Below, piece after piece: positions 23,578 through 33,914 of a stretch of 64,000 bases of DNA (its first letter is position 1; each line of letters opens with the position of its first letter). A program made the position numbers and the translations under genes. The notes below the pieces were generated by a model that saw only the letters and a program-made list of their open reading frames with translations, had not been told where the DNA came from and searched no databases. Source of the stretch: Dactylorhiza incarnata (taxonomy: Eukaryota; Streptophyta; Magnoliopsida; Asparagales; Orchidaceae); assembly GCA_033032865.1 (NCBI GenBank), contig JAWHQI010000004.1:19636001-19700000 (forward strand), given 5' to 3'.

Positions 23578-23940
23578 CATTCTGTGTGAAGCCCATCCGG
23601 GTGTGTAGACCGGATTGGTGATGTTTCTGTGTGAAGCCCATCCGGGTGTGTAGACCGGATTGGTGATGTTTCTGTGTGAAGCCCATCCGGGTGTGTAGAT
23701 CGGATTGGTGATGTTTCTGTGTGAAGCCCATCCGGGTGTGTAGACCGGATTGGTGATGTTTCTGTGTGAAGCCCATCCGGGTGTGTAGATCGGATTGGTG
23801 ATGTTTCTGTATGAAGCCCATCCGGGTGTGTAGACCGGATTGGTGATGTTTCTGTGTGAAGCCCATCCGGGTGTGTAGACCGGATTGGTGATGTTTCTGT
23901 GTGAAGCCCGTCCGGACGTGGGGGCCGGATTGGTGATGTT
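23578..23940 (+). repeat. Tandem repeat, 45 bp, eight copies
   Basis: Eight copies of a unit containing GAAGCCCATCCGGGTGTGTA and GACCGGATTGGTGATG; the last is a variant with CCGTCCGGACG. The 3' LTR array also has eight copies, three before E8 and five after it, so copy number has not changed between the two LTRs. Confidence 0.9.
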
Positions 23941-24755
23941 CTGGGGACCCCAGAGAAGACTCAACAGGAAGATAGTTATTATTTGCCCGTATTTATAAAA
24001 TGCCGCCGCCTCGAGAAAGGGGTGTGGGCAATGTAGCTCGGTTTGCTTCAATTGACCGAGGCTCAGTTTGCTACCGCATGGCGAGACGTTGGCGTACAGG
24101 TGTCGCAGTACCAAGTAGGGGGTTGCGAGCTTAAGTCCAAAGTTGTGCCACCCCGAGGAGGGCTTATTTATTTATATTTACCGGCCTGCGTGCCAAAGTA
24201 TGGAGCTTATGCTCTTGTAAATCAAATTGCCTATGAAGCCCTTTTCTTGTAGCTTATATTTTTATCGTAGGCGGGTGGTGTTTCCACGAACCACTCGCCC
24301 CATGGGAACCCCGAGGTGAAATTACCGGGAAGACCTTAAGGGTCAGTTAATTAACTCTTAGAACGGCGGAGTTACGCTGTCGGCAGTCCCATTTGGGCTG
24401 CGTATAGTCAGACTGTTTGTCGGGATTACGCTATTGGTGGCCCGGACGAGGAACGCTACAAATAGACCCAAGAGAGCACCTTCAGGAGGGGGATTCGGTT
24501 TGGGATTTCCTCTTAGATGTTTTGGTTGGCCAAGAGAGGCCTCCAATGGTGCTTTTTCTCAGCTTTGGCTTGGGAGGGGAAGCGCTCAACGATCTTCTGG
24601 GTTAGTGGAGGGACCTCCTCGCTGTGACTAAGGTCTTAGTCAATCTTCCTAGTTTCCGGTCTATCTTCTCTGAGGGATCAGTAAGGGCTAGCCGCCCCTC
24701 ATTTCGGTGAGGGCCCCGAACTCCACAAGAGACCGAGAAATCGGTTTCAACATCT

Positions 24756-24774
24756 TGGTGTGGTGAGCGTGGAG
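24756..24774 (+). promoter_or_regulatory. E7 primer binding site, tRNA-Phe type
   Basis: TGGTGTGGTGAGCGTGGAG starts three bases after the LTR. It pairs, with one mismatch over the first 18 bases, with the 3' end of plant tRNA-Phe as I know it (…CCACGCTCACCGCACCA). It is clearly not the initiator-Met site of the copia elements. Confidence 0.7.
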
Positions 24775-25745
24775 TGTGGCTGGTCCAAGAAAGTTCCAAA
24801 GAGCAGGCATGACAGGAGGCGAGGATCAAGGCGAGGGGTTCAGCGAGCATTTTCTTTGGGTTCAACATTTTGATATTAATTCATTGTTCATGAGAATTTT
24901 TTTGAAATAGTAATTTAAACCTATGAAGCCTCTTAACTCCCTAACTAAATGTGGAACTGGTCACTATAACATATCCTACATTTTCTTCGGATTGGCTTCC
25001 ACCCCATAAGCAAATTCGTAAGATAAATTAAGAATTGAGCGGTGTGATATGTTAACCTCACAACAGAGCACCTCAACGATCACACTAGTGATTCCGATAA
25101 TGTTAAAATGATAGTAAGTTGAAGGTGCTAATCACTAACCCAAATATTTTATTGACCGAGTTTTTGTCGAAGAAGGGTAAAATTGCATATGCTACTGCTA
25201 GGCTTTTTATTTAAAGTGCAAGTCCTTTTCAAAAATAAGGGTAAGAACCATACAGATTGTGTTTTTATGGCCAGTTTCATACTTAACATTGAAGAAAGTT
25301 ATTTACATCTCAAAATAGGTGGTATTAGTACTTTTTACTTGGTTCAAGAATTGTGCGCTCAATAAGGCTTGGTCCGGCCTGCACTATGATTTTGGCTTCA
25401 CAAGGCTTCTGATTTAGTTTATCATGTCGCTCTTGCGATTTTGCCCCATTCTGTGAGCCCCGTTCTCATGAGATTTCGGGTTATGCCTAGATTATTTTAC
25501 CCTATCCATTGTCGAGAAGTTGATAGCATTTTAGAAGCTTTAACCCAATTGGGAAGGGCCGTATATTGTAAATGAGGCGCTCAGGTCCGGGGGATATCAT
25601 CTCCAGGATGTGGAAGGGGTACCCCTCGGCCGGGCTAGAAGTGGAGATAACCTAAAAAGTTTTTATCCTTGAAAGTTCTTTCCTTTTATATATGTAACTA
25701 TTAAATTCTTTGACTATTGTGACTCATGTTGGCTTGGTAACTAAA
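24775..25745. other. E7 interior, no gene seen
   Basis: Mixed-composition DNA without a supported frame. A polypeptide-scale match to gag or pol was sought by eye and not found. Confidence 0.5.
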
Positions 25746-26622
25746 AGGTTGGATATGTTGGTGCTGGAGTGCCCCAGATCGATTCCGCTCCCGGGCTCTC
25801 ATCTAGACGGGGGGTTCAGGTTGATCTCTGGAGAGGCTGGCAAGGTTGGATATGTTGGTGCTGGAGTGCCCCAGATCGATTCCGCTCCCGGGCTCTCATC
25901 TAGATGGGGGGTTCAGGTTGATCTCTGGAGAGGCTGGCAAGGTTGGATATGTTGGTGCTGGAGTGCCCCAGATTGATTCCTCTCCCGGGCTCTCATCTAG
26001 ACGGGGGGTTCAGGTTGATCTCTAGAGAGGCTGGCAAGGTTGGATATGTTGGTGCTGGAGTGCCCCAGATCGATTCCGCTCCCGGGCTCTCATCTAGACG
26101 GGGGGTTCAGGTTGATCTCTGGAGAGGCTGGCAAGGTTGGATATGTTGGTGCTGGAGTGCCCCAGATCGATTCCGCTCCCGGGCTCTCATCTAGACGGGG
26201 GGTTCAGGTTGATCTCTGGATTGGCTGGCAAGGTTGGATATGTTGGTGCTGGAGTGCCCCAGATCGATTCCGCTCCCGGGCTCTTATCTAGACGGGGGGT
26301 TCAGGTTGATCTCTGGAAAGGCTGACAAGGTTGGATATGTTGGTGCTGGAGTGCCCCAGATCGATTCCGCTCCCGGGCTCTCATCTAGACGGGGGGTTCA
26401 GGTTGATCTCGGGAGAGGCTGGCAAGGTTGGATATGTTGGTGCTGGAGTGCCCCAGATCGATTCCGCTCCCGGGCTCTCATCTAGACGGGGGGTTCAGGT
26501 TGATCTCTGGAGAGGCTGGCAAGGTTGGATATGTTGGTGCTAGAATGCCCCAGATCGATTCCGCTCCCGGGCTCTCATCTAGACGGGGGGTCAGGTTGAT
26601 CTCTGGAGAGGCTGGCAAGGAT
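25746..26622 (+). repeat. 97-bp tandem array, nine copies
   Basis: Nine near-identical units with exact 97-bp spacing, each containing GGATATGTTGGTGCTGGAGT, GATCGATTCCGCTCCCGGGC and TCTAGACGGGGGGTTCAGG. Because 97 is not a multiple of three, the same peptide recurs in staggered frames; these are not genes. High identity between units points to recent homogenisation. Confidence 0.95.
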
Positions 26623-27110
26623 GTGCTTTGAGGGTAACAAAATAATAGTATGTGCTAAGGCTAGTAGGGCCTGAATTGCTCCGAGTGATCCCGCTGTCAG
26701 GCTCTTATCAGCTGGCAGGGCAGGAAGGCCTTGTGGAGATGAATTGTTTTTGCTTCGGGTGATCCCGCTGTCAGGCTCTCACTAGCTGGCCGGGCTGGAA
26801 GGCGTTCACAGGAAAGTTGTTTTTGGAAAAGTGCCCCCGAGACGGTTCCATTGACCGAGCTCTCGCTAGCCGGTAGGATGGGTATACCTCTCGGGTTGAC
26901 GATTTGAGAGATGTTGATTTTTGGAAAAGTGTCCCCGATACGGTTCCACGGACCGGGCTCTCGCTAGCCGGCAGGGTGGGTATACCTCGAGGGTTGATGG
27001 TTTGAAAAGTTATTTTTGAAAAAGTGCCCCCCGAGCAGACCCGCTGACCAGGCTCTCACCTAGCTGGCAGGGCCGTAGGCCCACTCGTTGGCAGATCCCA
27101 AAGGCTTTAG
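26623..27110 (+). repeat. Diverged relatives of the 97-bp unit
   Basis: Four to five degenerate units sharing GATCCCGCTGTCAGGCTCT or GTGCCCCCGAGACGGTTCC, followed by GGGCTCTCGCTAGCCGG. They look like older, diverged members of the adjacent array. Confidence 0.65.
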
Positions 27111-27628
27111 CATATAAGGAATCAGTACGCTTGATAAATTGATAGTTTTCACTGACAATCGAAGTTCTTCAAGAATAGTTTCGGAAACAGAAGCTTAAGA
27201 TAATAAATCCTGCGATGGCGCAACCTTATTTAGACAATAGTGAGTATTCTATTCCTCCGCACCATCAATCATCCTTGAGGCCCATTCCTGAATAACGCAG
27301 TATGCAACAATAAAAAGAACTGCGCTCTAACTTGTGATTTGTGAGTTTGCTTGCTAATAGGCATTAAGTGGCATGACACTCTGAGAACCTGAAGGGCATA
27401 ATATCTCTACCATAAAAAAGAAGGCATAGTGTATAACCAAGGTTGTTGACAACCAATTGATCACTTAAAGACAACAAAGGAAAAGGTTATCACATCAGGA
27501 CAAATAATGAGTACAAAAGGGAAGGATCATCATTCACATGATTATATACCCATTTTTTTTTCGGGTCGGCTCCCACCCTCCGGATACTTGGGGTTGGACA
27601 TTTCTTTCCGAGCATAGGACACGCTCGC
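27111..27628. other. E7 interior, 3' part, no gene seen
   Basis: No coding frame or RNA gene recognised up to the polypurine tract. Confidence 0.5.
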
Positions 27629-27643
27629 AAAGAGCGGGGATTG
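27629..27643 (+). promoter_or_regulatory. E7 polypurine tract
   Basis: AAAGAGCGGGGATTG abuts the TGTACAACCCC start of the 3' LTR. The same tract, AAGAGCGGGGATTG, precedes the related LTR at 42327. Confidence 0.8.
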
Positions 27644-29010
27644 TGTACAACCCCGTACCCGTCGGGTGGGACCCTCCCCAGATGGCCAGGACCCGAGTGT
27701 AACGCCCCCCAATATTTTGATATTTAATTTGGGACGTGGTCTTCGTTTAGCGGGTTTGGGATGCGTTTAGAGCGCGTTTAGCAGGTGTGGGCTGTAGATA
27801 GCCAACATTGGCTAGGGTTTTTATATAAAAACCCCCAAAAACTAAAACCTAAGAGGAGGATCTCCTCCCCAGCCGCAAGCCGGACGCCCCCCCCTTTCCC
27901 TCTCTCTCTCGGTTCGTGCAAGCAGCCGCATAACCCTCTCCCCCTCTCTTCTTCGCACAATACGGAAGCAGCCGACGACCCCCTTCCCCTTCGTCTCTCT
28001 GCCTCGCACCCGGAAGGAGGAGGCGCAAACCCCCTCCCCCTTTTCTCTCTCCGTCTCGCGCCAGGAAGGAGGAGGCCCGACCCCCTCCCCCTTCCTCTCT
28101 CCATCTCACGCCAGGAAGGAGGAGGCCCGACCCCCTCCCCCTTCCTCTCTCTGCCTCGCGCCCGGAAGGAGGAGGCACAAACCCCCTCCCCCCTTCCTCT
28201 CTCCGTCTCGCGCCAGGAAGGAGGAGGCCCGACCCCCTCCCCCTTCCTCTCTCTGTCTCGCACCAGGAAGGAGGAGGCCCGACCCCCTCCCCCTTGACCT
28301 CCCTGTCTCGCCGCCAGCAACAGCGGGAGGCCGACCCTCGTTCTGGCCGGGAGCTCCTCTCCCGTGGCCGTCCGAGGTGAGCTCCGGCCGGGAGCTCCTC
28401 TCCCGTGGCCGTCCGAGGCGAGATCCGGCCGGGAGCTCCTCTCCCGTGGCCGTCCGAGGCGAGATCCGGCCGGGAGCTCCTCTCCCGTGGCCGTCCGAGG
28501 TGAGATCCGGCCGGGAGCTCCTCTCCCGTGGCCGTCCGAGGCGAGATCCGGCCGGGAGCTTCTCTCCCGCGGCCTCTTGGAGCACGATCGGCCGGGAGCT
28601 CCTCTCCCGTGGCCGACTTGGGGCTAGACTCGGCATGTAGAGGCCGGATCTATGCACGGAAAGCCGCTACGGCTCCTAGACGAGGAGCCTCTGGCAAAAT
28701 ACACGCTACAAGGGTAACGATGTTTCTACTCGGGCAGGTGAAGCCCTCAATTCTCATGTTTGCATGAAAGCCCCTCCCCACCAATAGGTGGGGGAAGGGA
28801 GCTCTCCGACGGGTTGACGTGTGCGTCCCCACTATTGATTGCATTAGCGCCCGGAAGTGTGAGTACGGGTTAGGGCATTCTATGTGAAGCCCATCCGGGT
28901 GTGTAGACCGGATTGGTGATGTTTCTGTGTGAAGCCCATCCGGGTGTGTAGACCGGATTGGTGATGTTTCTGTGTGAAGCCCATCCGGGTGTGTAGACCG
29001 GATTGGTGAT
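27644..29010 (+). repeat. E7 3' LTR, part before E8
   Basis: Collinear with 22345-23690 of the 5' LTR and highly similar, including all three tandem arrays. It is cut within the third 45-bp unit by E8 after GTGAT (29006-29010). Confidence 0.9.
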
Positions 29011-30297
29011 TGAAAGTGCACAGTTAACCTCACTAGAATTCTCTAGAGGGGGGGGGGGGGGGTGAATAGAGATTTAAAATATTTTGTGCAAAGTTAATAT
29101 ATATATATGTGTATGATCACAGATTAGAGCTTCCCACACACCAACAAGAATTAGACAAGTAATTAAAGTAAATGCAAGAGAGAAAATCACAGCACAACAC
29201 AAGAAAATATAGTGGTTCCCCAAACTTTGGGTAGTCCACTCTTCTACCCCCTTGGTAGGAATTCACTATCTTGCACTGAGTCTTTTGATAAGGAGACTCT
29301 TAGAACCACTCTGAGTCTTTTGACAAGGAGACTCTTAGAACCAGTACACTGAATTTTTTGAAGAGAGATTCTAAAAACTCTTTTACAATATTTAAGTAAG
29401 AAAGAAAGAAAGAAAGAAACAATAATGAATCTTCTTCCTAGCAAGAAGATTGGAAGCACAAGAAGTGAATTAAATCTTTCTTCTATAGAGAGAAGAAGAT
29501 TTGTAGCCTTTCTGTCTTTTAGTGAGAGCAATCAGATTTTGCAGCAGTGAGATTTCAGAAGCAGAAGAAGAAATGGTTGAATATTGCTGCAGAGCTTTTT
29601 CTCAATTTCTCTCTTTTCTCTTGGGAGCTTTTCCTCTATTTCAAAATGTATGTGGTAGATCACTCAACTCTCTTTCTTTTCTGCCGACCTCCTCTTTATT
29701 TATAGCTCTGTGTATTTAAAATAATGTTATAGGAGGATAATTAATTAGCAGTCAGAGAATTTAAAAATAGAAATGTTTCTATAATTAGCATACCAATAGA
29801 AGGAAAGAATTCATTCCAAATTCAAATAATATCCATAATGAGTTTTATCAAATTAGCCAAGAATCAAATAGAAGGAAGGAATGATTCAGAACGGCTATAA
29901 AATATTAACATTATTCCATATAAATTAGATCTACTGAGAGAAGGAAAGAGATCTGGCGCATATTTAAATCTGTCATATAAATCGACGTGCGTCGATTACT
30001 ATTCGACGTAAGCGTCGAATTCATCCTGGCTAGACGTCGAGAGAAGAATAAGGAAGGTGCGTCGACTAAGGTGCGTCGACTTCTCTATATGCGTCGACTA
30101 GAAATCAGAGTAGCGTCGATAACACATACGTCGAAATCTTCCTAAAGTTACTTCGACATAACCTGAAGAAAACGTCGACTACATTTCGACGTTGCGTCGA
30201 ATACTATTCGACGTATATTTACTTAGTCTTGTTTTTCATTCATAAAACTCTTTCTTTAACTCATTTCTAAGGGTTAAGAGAAATCATTTACCCAACA
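29011..30297 (-). repeat. E8 3' LTR
   Basis: 1287 bp. TATA (CTATAAATAAAG on minus) lies at 29694-29705. The U3 (29975-30225) holds many inverted units of the form GCGTCGA, 7-8 bases, TCGACGC. The LTR-end block CTCTAGAGGGGG carries a 15-G run (29048-29062), against 8 G in the other LTR. Confidence 0.93.
29975..30225. promoter_or_regulatory. GTCGA palindrome array in E8 U3
   Basis: More than a dozen GTCGA/TCGAC words, often as spaced inverted pairs such as GTCGATTACTATTCGAC. They lie upstream of the TATA box on the element strand. The same array is in the 5' LTR at 38880-39122. A role as protein-binding sites is inferred. Confidence 0.6.
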
Positions 30298-30311
30298 ATC
30301 TCCCCCTATTT
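30298..30311 (-). promoter_or_regulatory. E8 polypurine tract
   Basis: AAATAGGGGGAGAT on the minus strand abuts the 3' LTR. Confidence 0.88.
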
Positions 30312-30452
30312 GTATTAACCCTTCTTGGAGAGAAATTGTACTAGCATATAATTTAACCCAGCACAGTATTTGTAAGGATAAGAAATATATTGAGTAACCA
30401 AAAATAGATTAGGAAAAGAAAGCATATGTCAAGTATTTATCTTTCACAAGAA

Positions 30453-32190
30453 TTAAACTAGAAACTTCTTTTTGTACATGAAGTTGACAAAAGCAGAATA
30501 AAGTTTCCTAGATAAGTCATGAATGACATCAAAAATGTATCCCCTGGCTCTATCAGGTCTTTCCTGAACATTCCTGATGATTGTATGCAGTTTTTCCAAG
30601 AGTTTATCACCATCAGGGATAGTGTCATTTATGGAGTAGCCTTTGCTGATGATGATTGCTGCCTTTTCATCAATCATCTCAATGGTGATGTTGTGAGATT
30701 CTTTTTGTGCAGGCTTGGGCTCAGGAGGTCCTTTGTTATCAACCTTTGTGTTCTTCTCTGATTCCTGTTTCATAGGACTCTCAGTCATTTTTCCTTTCCC
30801 TTTCCAGGAATCTAACTTTGCAGGTCTTGATGGCTTTTTATAGGGAATGTATGTATCTTCTGTACATCCTATACCCTTCTTGTCCTTTTGACCCTTATCC
30901 AGGATAATCCCTGCCTGAGGATTTTTCTTTTGATAAGCTTCAATATCAAACAACTTATTTGGAATTTTGATAGAAGATTCAGCAAGGATTTGTTCCTTAG
31001 TCATTCCCTTGTTAATCTTTTCCATCCAAGCTTTCCTTTTATCTTCCACTTCTTTTCTAGCTGCTTCATATTCATACAGTTCTCTTTCTCTTATCTCTTC
31101 ACGCCTCTTTTCCATGTCAGGATCATGGTACTCCTTGACAGGACTGTTAGGACAGATACTAGGCATCTTTTCAAATCTTTTTATTTGCTCACATGCTTTT
31201 CTATACTTCTTTTCTTTTGCAAACTCCTTCCTTTCTTCTTTAGAAAATTTTTGCCAGTGGGGAGTGACTTCCCTTTTTCTCTTTATCTGTCCTCCTGGAC
31301 TTTGCCTAGGTATGATCTGTTTATGGAGTCTTGCTGCTTGTGGGGGTAGAGGTAGCAGAGGAGGTAGAGAAGAAGGTAGAGGAGGAAGTTGAGGAGGAGT
31401 TTTCTCTTTGGGTGGAGAGGGAGTTATTTCAAGAAGAGTTCTTAGATGGTCTGCAGTAGAGGGCAGAGTGATTTCTGGTAGAGTGATCTCTGCTGAGGGA
31501 TGATTGTCTTCTCCAAGCTCTGTTGCAGGGATGTCCTCAAGCAGAGGTGTCTTTAGCTTGAAGTAACTGGCAGAGAAGCCAAGAGAATGATGCTGCTGTT
31601 CCTCATCACAGGGGGGTGCATTAATCCATACCTGGCCATTCCAATCATCTGAGGTGGCTGCTTCTTCCTCCCCCTGGATTACTGGGTCCTTTACTACAGG
31701 AATCTCCCCCTGGGTATAAGGATCATCAGTCCTGAATGCTGAATCCACAGCATGCTCCCCTTCAGTGTTGTAAGAGGAATCACCAAAATGTTTGATGAAA
31801 GTGTAGTCAGAGTGATTTGAGAGGAGTGGAACCTATAATGAAAGAAGTTGGTGTAATCTATAATGTGTAGAATTTAAAAGGAATTTAATCCCGATCTTTT
31901 TAAGATAGATAGATGACCTGATAAGAGGGGTTTCTGGAGCACCTCTCCCCCTGGTTTACATCCTTCATGAAGGATTTAAACCTTTCTGGCGACAGAGGCC
32001 GTTCTTGAATGAGAGCATGTAGCTCAGGAAGAGAAGAAGAGAGGGTTTCGAGTTTGACTGCACAGGTGTTGATCATGGCAGCGCATTCATTGGCGAAGGT
32101 ATTCAGGCGAGTCTAGAATTCACTAACTAATTGTTCAAGAGCATCATTCATCTGTTTGACGAGGACCGAGTGATCAGAAGTTGGTGCCAT
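30453..32190 (-). pseudogene. E8 extra gene with an intron (two exons)
   Basis: In the element's sense direction, between pol and the 3' LTR. Exon 1 runs 32190-31918 (91 codons, MAPTSDHSVLVKQMNDALEQ). An 85-base intron, 31917-31833, has a CAG/GTCATC donor and a TTTCATTATAG/GTT acceptor. Exon 2 runs 31832-30453. Both exons are in phase, giving about 550 residues. Exon 1 has one in-frame stop at 32115-32113; exon 2 is open. The product has an acidic N-terminal half, a proline run (about 31400-31330), a Lys/Glu-rich helical centre (EKRREEIRERELYEYEAARK, about 31107-31048) and a basic tail. No signal peptide or membrane segment. Same place and MAP start as the E1 extra gene. Function unknown. Confidence 0.7.
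31833..31917 (-). other. Predicted intron of the E8 extra gene
   Basis: GT...AG, 85 bases, with in-frame stops inside and a pyrimidine-rich, AT-rich 3' end (TTCTTTCATTATAG). Removing it joins two open frames in phase 0. Confidence 0.7.
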
Positions 32191-32374
32191 TGTTGCAGAG
32201 AAAGAGAGACAGAGGTAGAAGACGAAGTTTTGGCGGGTTTTAGGAGAGTATATGTTATGAAATAAGTAGCATTATTTAAAAGGAGATGAAACGTCGAGAA
32301 AGGAAACAAAAATCAAGGTATATTAGGTAATCCGATCGTCAAAAAGAGGAAGGGAGGATTCAATTCCAATTGTA

Positions 32375-32605
32375 GGCAGAAGTCGACGGTAAATCGAATG
32401 AATGTCGACCTATGCGTCGATATAATGTCGACGTTACGTGGAGATTTGTCCACGAAGCGAACTGTCGATGTGTTCATAGCCCTGCGTCGATATCAATTCG
32501 ACGGAGTGTCGATAGGTTATCGATGTATCTTTGCCGAGAAGAAATCGATGCCAGCGTCGAGTTCTTCTCAAGGGTGCGTCGATAAGTATTCGACGCATAT
32601 TCAAT
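32375..32605. promoter_or_regulatory. GTCGA palindrome array upstream of the E8 extra gene
   Basis: The same inverted unit as in the U3 (GCGTCGA, 7-8 bases, TCGACGC or near variants) is repeated here, for example around 32415-32435, 32484-32502 and 32576-32596. It ends about 185 bases before the ATG of the extra gene and begins just after the end of pol. Internal promoter function is inferred. Confidence 0.55.
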
Positions 32606-32653
32606 TACTTTCTTAGATTTCCTCATTTCTTTTAGGCTTCCCCACAATGGTAG

Positions 32654-33914
32654 TTACAAACTACCATCAAGCATTCCTAAGGTGTTGATGAAATAGTTAT
32701 GCTTGGTTTCATCTAAGGGTTTTGTAAGAATGTCTGCTCTTTGATTGTCTGTGGGAATATATTCTAGGGTTATTTTACCCTTCTCAACATTGTCTCTAAG
32801 GAAGTGATGTCTGATCTCTATATGTTTGGTCCTACTATGAAGGACTGGGTTGGATGCTAGGGAAATAGCACTAGAGCTATCACAATAGATCTTAGAGTTA
32901 TGTATTTCCAATTTGTAATCAAGTAGTTGATTTTGCATCCATAGGATTTGTGAACAACAGCTCCCAGCAGCTATGTATTCAGCTTCAGCTGTTGAGGTTG
33001 AGACTGAGGTTTGTTTCTTACTAAACCATGAGATTAATCTGTCACCTAGGAATTGGCAGGTACCAGATGTGCTTTTTCTATCAACCCTACATCCAGCATA
33101 ATCTGCATCTGAGAAACCTATTAGTTCAAAGTTTGTTTCTGCTGAGTACCATAGTCCTAGTTCAGGGGTTCCTTTTAGATATCTAAGAATCCTTTTTGCA
33201 GATGTGAGATGGGATTCCTTTGGATCAACTTGGAATCTAGCACATATGCAAGTGGCAAACATGATATCAGGTCTACTGGCTGTTAGATATAGAAGGGATC
33301 CTATGATTGCCCTATAGGTCTTTTGATCTACTGATTTCCCTTTATCATCTTTTTCTATAATGGCATTGGTTTCCATGGGTGTTTTCATGGTAGATGCTGA
33401 CTCCATACCAAATTTTTTGATTAGTTCTTTAGTATATTTTGATTGTGAGATAAAAATTCCTTCACTACTTTGTTTTACTTGGAGTCCTAGGAAATAGGAG
33501 AGTTCACCCATACTACTCATCTCAAATTTGGATTGCATAAGATTAGCAAATTTTTTACATAGCTTAGGATGGGTTGAGCTAAAGATAATGTCATCTACAT
33601 ATATTTGAACAAGGAGGAGTTGGTTTTTATGAGTTCTTGTAAATAGTGTCTTATCTACTTTGCCTCTTTCAAAGGAGTTTTCTAAAAGAAAATTTGATAG
33701 AGTTTCATACCAAGCTCTAGGAGCCTGCTTAAGACCATATAATGCTTTGTTAAGTCTATAAACAAAGTTAGGAGAGGAAGGATTAACAAAACCTGGTGGT
33801 TGCTCCACATATACCTCTTCTTGCAGATCTCCATTTAGAAAAGCACTCTTGACATCCATTTGGTAGACTTTCATCTTCATGAAGGCTGCATAGGCAAGAA
33901 AAAGCCTGATTGCC
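32654..33914 (-). pseudogene. E8 reverse transcriptase and RNase H
   Basis: The frame 33880-32654 (408 aa) holds most of RT and RNase [37 protein letters not shown], the catalytic YVDDIIFSS at 33590-33601, YRAIIGSLLYLTASRPDIM, then RNase H with GFSDADYAGCRVDRKSTSG, STAEAEYIA and [16 protein letters not shown]. It ends ILTKPLDETKHNYF...LGMLDGSL. Relative to E1 at the same point, 7 bases are missing near 33917-33925, flanked by AG on both sides, which shifts the frame and separates this part from the RT start (34131-33916). Copies element RNA into DNA within particles. Confidence 0.92.

Larger units (their letters stand above)
22345..24752 (+). repeat. E7 5' LTR
   Basis: 2408 bp. It contains three tandem arrays: about 50 bp CT-rich units (22720-23030), 41 bp units (23045-23320) and 45 bp units (23578-23940). 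A weak TATA-like CTACAAATAG lies at about 24449-24458, in the place where the related LTR at 42327 has CTATAAATAG. The R-U5 part from GGCTTGGGAGGGGAAG onward (about 24565-24752) is shared with that LTR. Frames across the arrays are repeat by-products. Confidence 0.88.

Noticed and set aside
23578..23940. Regular repeats that look CRISPR-like
   Set aside because: Units are directly contiguous with no unique spacers, lie inside an LTR, and the genome is a plant's.
23546..24114. Frames with repeated HTRMGFTQKHHQSGL peptides
   Set aside because: Product of the 45-bp repeat (a multiple of three), not a selected repeat protein.
25710..26631. Series of overlapping frames beginning MDMLVLECPRS
   Set aside because: They arise from the 97-bp tandem repeat, which cycles through the three frames; no family resemblance and no independent start signals.
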